A stretch of DNA of 11,040 nucleotides from JBOGEB01 sp050743125 (lineage in GTDB: Bacteria; Actinomycetota; Nitriliruptoria; Euzebyales; Egibacteraceae). A program made the position numbers and the translations under genes. The notes beneath the pieces are model-generated. The model searched no databases. It saw only the letters and a program-made list of their open reading frames with translations, and was not told the origin of the DNA. Shown here piece by piece: positions 7,158 to 11,040 of this stretch. The stretch covers positions 1 to 11,040 of the forward strand of contig JBOGEB010000150.1 of NCBI GenBank assembly GCA_050743125.1, written 5' to 3'. Numbering within the stretch: the first letter of the stretch is position 1; the number at the start of each line of letters is the position of its first letter.

Positions 7158-8288
7158 CTACTGCTCCGTGACCAGGCTGGGGGTCAGCAGGCCGACTGCG
7201 CGCCCGTCCTCCGTGACGACGAGCATGTGCTCCGGGGCGGTGGACAGCGCCTCGAGCGTCGCGTCCATCGACGCGTCGGCCGGCACCGTGCGGCCATCGA
7301 GCGGCAGCGCGACCTGCCCGACCTGCGTGGAGGGCCAGTCGTGGTCCGGGACCGCGTCGATCTGCTCGAGGGCGACCACCCCGACGAGCGGGGCACCGAC
7401 CGGCCACAGCAGCGAGGGCCGCTCATGGACCCGCTGCACGGCCTCGGAGAGCGGCAGGTCCGGTGGCAGCGTCGCTGGGACGCTGCCCATCGACTCCCGG
7501 ACGGTACGCCTCGCGAGTCGCTCACGCGCCCGGGCTCGGCGGTGCGCCTCGGTGGCGCCCTGGAACAGGAACCAGGCGAGGAAGACCTCCCAGACCCCGC
7601 CGAAGGCGCCGCCCCCTGAGTCGACGAACCCCCACAACCCGTACAACCCCAGCGCGAGCGCAAACACCTGTCCCACCCGGGCCGCCCAGCGCGTCGCCAG
7701 GTGCGGCCGCCCGGTCACGCCCCACAGGATCGACCGCAGCATCCGCCCACCGTCGAGGGGGTAGCCGGGCAGCACGTTGAAGACCGCGAGCATGAGGTTG
7801 ACCCAGCCGAGGACGCCAGCGACGACCGCGACCGGGCGGAGCGAGTCCGTCGCGATCGCGACGAGCCCGAGCAGCGCGGCCAGCACGAAGCTGATGAACG
7901 GCCCGATCCCCACGACGACGAACTCGTCCTTGGCCGAGGTCGCCTCCTTGGTGGACTCGGTGACGCCGCCCAAGAGGAACAAGGTGATCCCGGACACCGG
8001 GATGCCGCGGTCCAGGCTGGCGAGCGCATGGCCCAGCTCATGGGCGAGGATGCTGCCGAAGAACAACAGCGTCGCGGCGGCTGACGAGATGAGGACGACC
8101 CCGAAACCGTGGTCCGCAAGCCCCCTCCCGAGCCGCCCGTAAAGATAGACGAGGACGAACGCGGCGATCAGGAACCACGAGCTGTGCACGCGGACGGGCA
8201 CCCCACGGACGTGAAACAGCGTCCATGCGCCAGCAAACGAGCTGGCGGGGGCAGACGTCGGTGGGGCTGGTCTGGGTGAGGGGGTCAT
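7158..8288 (-). CDS. Site-2-type M50 zinc metalloprotease with CBS-like tail
   Basis: Polytopic intramembrane protease, 376 residues from the chosen ATG at 8286-8288. The zinc site is complete: HELGH (residues 83-87) within a transmembrane helix, and NVLPGYPLDGG (171-181) supplying the third ligand Asp179. Hydrophobic segments flank these at about 38-50, 62-81, 123-147, 150-170 and 205-245. Residues about 270-376 are soluble and resemble CBS modules (LPLSEAVQRVHERPSLLWPV, then ATLEALSTAPEHMLVVTEDGRAVGLL, quoted in part), as in Rip3-like members. Such proteins cleave membrane anchors, for example of anti-sigma factors; the substrate is unknown. The start at 8288 is preferred over an in-frame one at 8345 because it follows GGGAG and lies downstream of the TATAGC -10 box. 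It is followed at 6 nt by the PDZ/S16 protease gene. Confidence 0.94.
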   Translation of the reverse strand: MTPSPRPAPPTSAPASSFAGAWTLFHVRGVPVRVHSSWFLIAAFVLVYLYGRLGRGLADHGFGVVLISSAAATLLFFGSILAHELGHALASLDRGIPVSGITLFLLGGVTESTKEATSAKDEFVVVGIGPFISFVLAALLGLVAIATDSLRPVAVVAGVLGWVNLMLAVFNVLPGYPLDGGRMLRSILWGVTGRPHLATRWAARVGQVFALALGLYGLWGFVDSGGGAFGGVWEVFLAWFLFQGATEAHRRARARERLARRTVRESMGSVPATLPPDLPLSEAVQRVHERPSLLWPVGAPLVGVVALEQIDAVPDHDWPSTQVGQVALPLDGRTVPADASMDATLEALSTAPEHMLVVTEDGRAVGLLTPSLVTEQ

Positions 8289-8297
8289 CAGGCTCCC

Positions 8298-8305
8298 GCT
8301 ATACT
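8298..8305. promoter_or_regulatory. Shared -10 island between the M50 gene and tRNA-Ser
   Basis: In GC-rich surroundings the bases GCTATACT read as TATACT on the plus strand (8300-8305), 47 nt before tRNA-Ser, and as TATAGC on the minus strand (8303-8298), 9 nt before the M50 ATG. The plus-strand hexamer is the better match. No convincing -35 box was found in either direction, so simultaneous use is only possible, not shown. Confidence 0.5.
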
Positions 8306-8352
8306 GCCGCGTGGCCGGGACCTGTGCTCGGTGGGCCCCCGCCAACTCCTCT

Positions 8353-8441
8353 GGAGTCGTCGCCTAGTCTGGCCTATGGCGCGGTCTTGGAATGGCCGTT
8401 GGGTGGGAACACCCTCGTGAGTTCGAATCTCACCGACTCCG
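8353..8441 (+). tRNA. tRNA-Ser (anticodon GGA)
   Basis: A class II tRNA of 89 nt. The acceptor stem GGAGTCG (8353-8359) pairs with CGACTCC (8434-8440) over 7 bp, with discriminator G at 8441. The D arm carries TAGTCTGGCCTATGGC; the anticodon stem CGGTC/GGCCG encloses TTGGAAT with anticodon GGA, reading UCC/UCU. A long variable arm (GGGTGGGAACACCC) is typical of serine tRNA, and the T arm is GTGAG-TTCGAAT-CTCAC. The CCA end is not encoded. The anticodon and variable arm both support serine. Confidence 0.96.
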
Positions 8442-8456
8442 CCTGGGTCCCATACG

Positions 8457-8833
8457 ATGACCACCCGGGGGTCCTCGACACGAGCGTCTTCATCGCTGAA
8501 GAACGTAGGCGGCCGCTCGATGAGGATCGGTTGCCGGACGAAGCGGCCATCTCGGTCGTGACGCTGGCCGAGCTTCACGCGGGAGTCTTGGCCGCGAAGG
8601 ACACGGACACGCGGGCGGTCCGGCTGGCGACCCTTGACGCGCCCATCGATGAGCAGGTGGCGCTGACTTGGGCCCGCATGCGCGTTCATCTGGCAGAGGC
8701 CGGACGACGGGTGAACGTAAACGACCTCTGGATCGCCGCCTCCGCCGCCACACACGGACTGCCGGTGGTTACCCAGGACGATGACCTTGAACTGCTGACC
8801 GGAGTCGCCGGACTGCGCATCGTCCGCGTCTGA
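8457..8833 (+). CDS. Orphan VapC5-like PIN-domain ribonuclease toxin, damaged start
   Basis: VapC toxins are Mg2+-dependent RNases. The acidic PIN residues are present: Asp in VLDTSVFIA, Glu in VVTLAELHAGVLAA, Asp in VNVNDLWIAASA and the last cluster in VVTQDDD. The ORF ends with TGA at 8833, and its sense reads like mycobacterial VapC5. The only nearby ATG (8457, ATGACCACCCGGGGG) is one base out of frame. Adding a G to the run 8467-8471 gives MTTRGVLDTSVFIA, the expected start. Without it the nearest in-frame start is a GTG at 8416 inside the tRNA. Between RLATLDA and PIDEQVALTW about seven residues usual in relatives seem to be missing. No vapB antitoxin fits between the tRNA and this gene, and none is recognisable after it. 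It may be a decaying toxin, or a functional gene with a sequence error. Confidence 0.75.
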
Positions 8834-8973
8834 CATCGGCTGATTCCACACGATCGAGCGGCGCAGGTCGGCGCCCAACAGGCGCACCCATCGCTGCTGC
8901 ACGAATCCCGCCCCTTTCCGGAAGGAATGATGCCCCCAAAGGGCGAAATAGGCCTTGTAGGAGGACAAGATCT

Positions 8974-9000
8974 AGAATAGGCCGCTATTAGCGGTATTCT
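8974..9000. promoter_or_regulatory. Inverted repeat before the Pro/Thr-rich membrane protein
   Basis: AGAATA-GG-CCGCT-ATT-AGCGG-TATTCT: both arms (6 + 5 bp) match exactly apart from a two-base bulge, with a 3-nt loop. It lies 12 nt before the Shine-Dalgarno of the next gene. TAGAAT (8973-8978) and TATTCT (8995-9000) inside it could be -10 boxes. It could be an operator or an mRNA hairpin. A T-run terminator is absent. The rest of 8834-9012 shows no gene I can support. Confidence 0.45.
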
Positions 9001-9024
9001 CCTAAGGGCATTAAGGGGGTGCAG

Positions 9025-9230
9025 ATGAGCCGCACGAGATATCGCGTGTTTATCGGTGCTGGCGTGGCGCTTGTGGTGGTCGGGCTGCTCCTTGGCGTGC
9101 TGGCGCTCACAGGGCTCCGTGCCCCGGGATCGACCTCGGCCTCGTCGGAATTCGCGGATCCAACCCCGTTCCCGACTCCGAGCCCGTCGCCGACCCCGAG
9201 CCCGTCGCCCACCCCAACTCCCTCGCCGAC
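9025..9230 (+). CDS. Small membrane-anchored Pro/Thr/Ser-rich protein, truncated by gap
   Basis: Not a recognised family. The start ATG at 9025 is preceded by AAGGGGG (9013-9019) at 5 nt. The first residues MSRTRYRV are basic, followed by a single hydrophobic helix (about 9-30, FIGAGVALVVVGLLLGVLAL), then a short TGLRAPGSTSASSEFADP stretch and a regular PTPSPS repeat that enters the N gap at 9231. The layout fits a type II anchored or secreted protein with an extended linker leading to an unseen outer domain. The reading frame is open and the hydrophobic helix plus a good ribosome site support a real gene. It converges on the kinase gene across the gap; function is unknown. Confidence 0.65.
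9172..9230 (+). repeat. 18-bp tandem repeat encoding PTPSPS
   Basis: Three consecutive 18-bp units (9172-9189, 9190-9207, 9208-9225) and the start of a fourth, in frame with the small membrane protein, directly abut the N gap. The first two differ at a single base (ACT/ACC); the third is more diverged. Confidence 0.85.
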
Positions 9231-9330
9231 NNNNNNNNNNNNNNNNNNNNNNNNNNNNNNNNNNNNNNNNNNNNNNNNNNNNNNNNNNNNNNNNNNNNNN
9301 NNNNNNNNNNNNNNNNNNNNNNNNNNNNNN
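9231..9330. other. 100-N scaffold gap between convergent genes
   Basis: Exactly 100 N. Its left edge is inside the PTPSPS repeat of the small membrane protein and its right edge inside the Gln/Ala/Arg-rich tail of the kinase, so both 3' ends lie in unsequenced DNA of unknown length. Confidence 0.97.
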
Positions 9331-11020
9331 TGGCCTGTTCCTCCTGCGCCCTCTGCCTGGCCTGCTCCTGTGCCCTCACCGCAGACCCGGCCGTGTCCGC
9401 TGCTGGCGCAGGGGGAGGGGGAGGCGGTGGGGGTGGTGGCGGCGGGGGAGGCGCTTGTGTGGGCTCAGGGGTGGGCAGCGGCACATCCACCACACCAACC
9501 CACCAGTTCCGGAGCTTGTCGTAGTCCCGATCAACCCGTGTTGCCGCGACCAACATCAGGGACCCGTCCTCGGTCCACTTGATGAACGACGAGCCACGGT
9601 CGTGATAGCAAAGGGCTCGCCCGCTCGCTTGGCGTGTTTCGTACGCATATTCGGCCTGGTCAGCATTGGCACAGTTGCCCGTGTCGCGACGAATTCCGGC
9701 AGTACCCACGGCAGCGTTGTAGTTTTCGTCAAGAGCCTTGCGAGAGGTGAACTCGGTGAACACGATCTCTTTGGGACCCTCGTCGGACGTGCAGACAACG
9801 GAGGCTTTCACATTCGCTGTGTCTCGTTCGGCTTTGGCGTCGCGCGTACAGTTCTTCTTCAGGGCAAGCGGTACCTGACCAAGGAGCGCTTGCTCCGCTT
9901 CGTTCGGAAACCGCGAGCTGCGGGAGTTCATGATGAAGGCCGCTACGCCCCCGATCAGCGCGAGCGTCAACACGCCACCCACGGCCACCCACCACCAGCT
10001 CCGCCGCGACGGCGAGGTGGTCACGGGGGCACGAGCGGGCGCAGGGGTTGGCGGAGCGTAGGTGCTGGTCATGCCAGCAGAAACGAGCGGCCGAGACAGA
10101 GGTGGACGGTCGATGAGTCCTGCGGGGAAGACTGTTCCGCTCCCGTCAGAAGCCGCCGGAACAGCGGCGACGGCACGGAGGGCGAGTGCCAGCTCCCCGC
10201 AGGTGGCGTAGCGGTCCTCAGGCTGCTTCGCCATGGCCTTGGCCACGATGCCGTCGATCTGCGGTGGCAGATCGGGGCGCCGGGCGGTCACCGGGGGCGG
10301 CTCTTCGTGCACATGTGCCCACATGAGCGCGGCGGTCTCCTCGCGTGGGAAGGGGACCACCCCCGTCAGGCACTGATAGACCACACAGCCCAGCGCGTAG
10401 AGATCAGCCCGGCCGTCCACCGGCCTGCCCTGGATCTGCTCGGGAGCGATGTAGTCGATGGTGCCGATGATCTGACCGGTGGAGGTGAGGCTCCTGCCCG
10501 AGGAGACGATCTTGGTGATGCCGAAATCGCTCAGGTAGTAGTGCTCCTGGCCGTTCCGGCCGTCGAAGAGGATGTTCGCCGGTTTGACGTCGCGATGGAC
10601 CATGCCCTGGGCGTGGGCGGCGTCGAGGGCGTCGGCCACCTGGGCGACGATGGAGGTCACGCGCTCGAGGCTCAGCGGGCCGTCGGCCTCGAGCAGCGCC
10701 CGCAGATCGCCCCCGCCTACGTAGCGCATGGCGATGTACAGCGACCCTCCCGCCTCGCCCGCGGCATAGACCGGGACGATGTTGGGATGGTCGAGGTTGG
10801 CCGCGCTCTGCGATTCACGGTCGAAGCGCTTGCGGAACAGCTCGTCGTCGGCCAGGGTGGGGGCAAGGACCTTCAGCGCGACCTTACGGCGAAGCTGCAC
10901 GTCCTCGGCCAGGTAGACCACGCCCATGCTCCCGCGCCCGAGCTGCCGCTCAATGCGGTAGCCGGGCAGCTCGCGGACGATGTCGCCCACATCGGGCAAC
11001 TGGCCACTCGCACCAGCCAT
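9331..11020 (-). CDS. PknB-type transmembrane Ser/Thr protein kinase, 3' end in gap
   Basis: Receptor-like Hanks kinase; 563 residues are visible. The kinase domain (about 21-285) is complete: glycine loop GRGSMG (28-33), Lys50 in VALKVL, HRDVKPAN (142-149), DFG (165-167), an activation loop with several Ser/Thr (SSGRSLTSTGQIIGT) and APE (192-194). A Pro/Ala-rich juxtamembrane segment leads to one transmembrane helix (342-363, WWWVAVGGVLTLALIGGVAAFI). The outer part has four cysteines (NCTRD, VVCTS, GNCAN, ALCYH) that could form two disulfides in a compact sensor domain; it has no PASTA motifs. A run of 14 prolines and a Gln/Arg/Ala-rich tail (QEQARQRAQEEQA) follow and enter the gap. The start ATG at 11018-11020 has only a weak ribosome site. 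The signal and substrates are unknown. Confidence 0.93.
9411..9448 (+). repeat. G-rich tract with four G5 runs (kinase polyproline codons)
   Basis: The plus strand has GGGGG runs at 9411-9415, 9417-9421, 9429-9433 and 9444-9448, separated by 1, 7 and 10 bases. They encode the polyproline stretch of the kinase on the other strand and satisfy the usual pattern for a possible G-quadruplex, though the last loop is long. Confidence 0.6.
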
Positions 11021-11040
11021 CTTGCTCTGACCCCCGTTCC

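Noticed and set aside
8415..8441. Attachment-site duplication of the tRNA-Ser 3' end
   Set aside because: I looked for a second copy of the T-arm/acceptor sequence in the window and saw none; no integrase gene is present either.
8911..8943. CCTTT...AAAGG pairing after vapC as a terminator
   Set aside because: The paired arms are only six bases with a loop of about 20 and no T run follows on either strand.
8288..8968. Minus-strand open frame antisense to VapC, with a plausible-looking start (SSYKAYFALWGHHSFRKGAGF)
   Set aside because: Most of it is the complement of the PIN gene and the tRNA. The first 45 residues do not match a family I know, and no ribosome site supports it. It could be a small remnant, but that is not supportable.

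Overview
This is a GC-rich chromosomal segment with an actinobacterial look, probably from a draft or metagenome assembly. The taxonomic pointers are a carbonic anhydrase very like mycobacterial Rv1284, a membrane-anchored PknB-type kinase with an extracytoplasmic domain, a VapC5-like PIN toxin, and a YlbL-type PDZ/Lon-like protease. No 16S rRNA or other taxonomic marker is present, so the call stops at probable Actinomycetota. Two runs of exactly 100 N (4622-4721 and 9231-9330) are scaffold-gap placeholders. Both sit in low-complexity coding repeats, and coordinates across them are not real distances.

Left part (1-3096). A TetR-family regulator and an FAD-dependent monooxygenase overlap by ATGA and are read leftward. 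The monooxygenase carries an apparent one-base deletion near 290 and runs off the window. An imperfect TetR-type operator and a -10 box sit directly before the regulator's GTG, which suggests autoregulation and perhaps a leaderless message. Next comes a decayed plus-strand remnant of an AAA+ ATPase with a C-terminal DUF234 nuclease-like domain, then an intact beta-carbonic anhydrase.

Middle part (3093-8288, all minus strand). This is the core block: SRP RNA (ffs), dnaX (Pol III gamma/tau), ybaB and recR, the replication/repair cluster known from many Gram-positive genomes. Upstream of it is a two-gene unit for membrane proteolysis: an M50 site-2-type metalloprotease with a CBS-like tail, then a PDZ/S16 Lon-like protease. 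recR and the carbonic anhydrase converge and share the four bases CTAG as their two stop codons.

Right part (8290-11040). A tRNA-Ser(GGA) gene diverges from the M50 gene across a shared AT-rich -10 island. Right behind it lies an orphan VapC-like PIN-domain gene with a damaged start and no antitoxin. A short membrane-anchored Pro/Thr/Ser-rich protein, preceded by a strong inverted repeat, runs into the second N gap. A Ser/Thr protein kinase converges on it from the right edge.

I see no clearly new defence or mobile system. The items most worth a second look are the tRNA-Ser/orphan VapC junction, the ATPase remnant, the operator/leaderless architecture of the TetR gene, and the unresolved coding repeats at both gaps.
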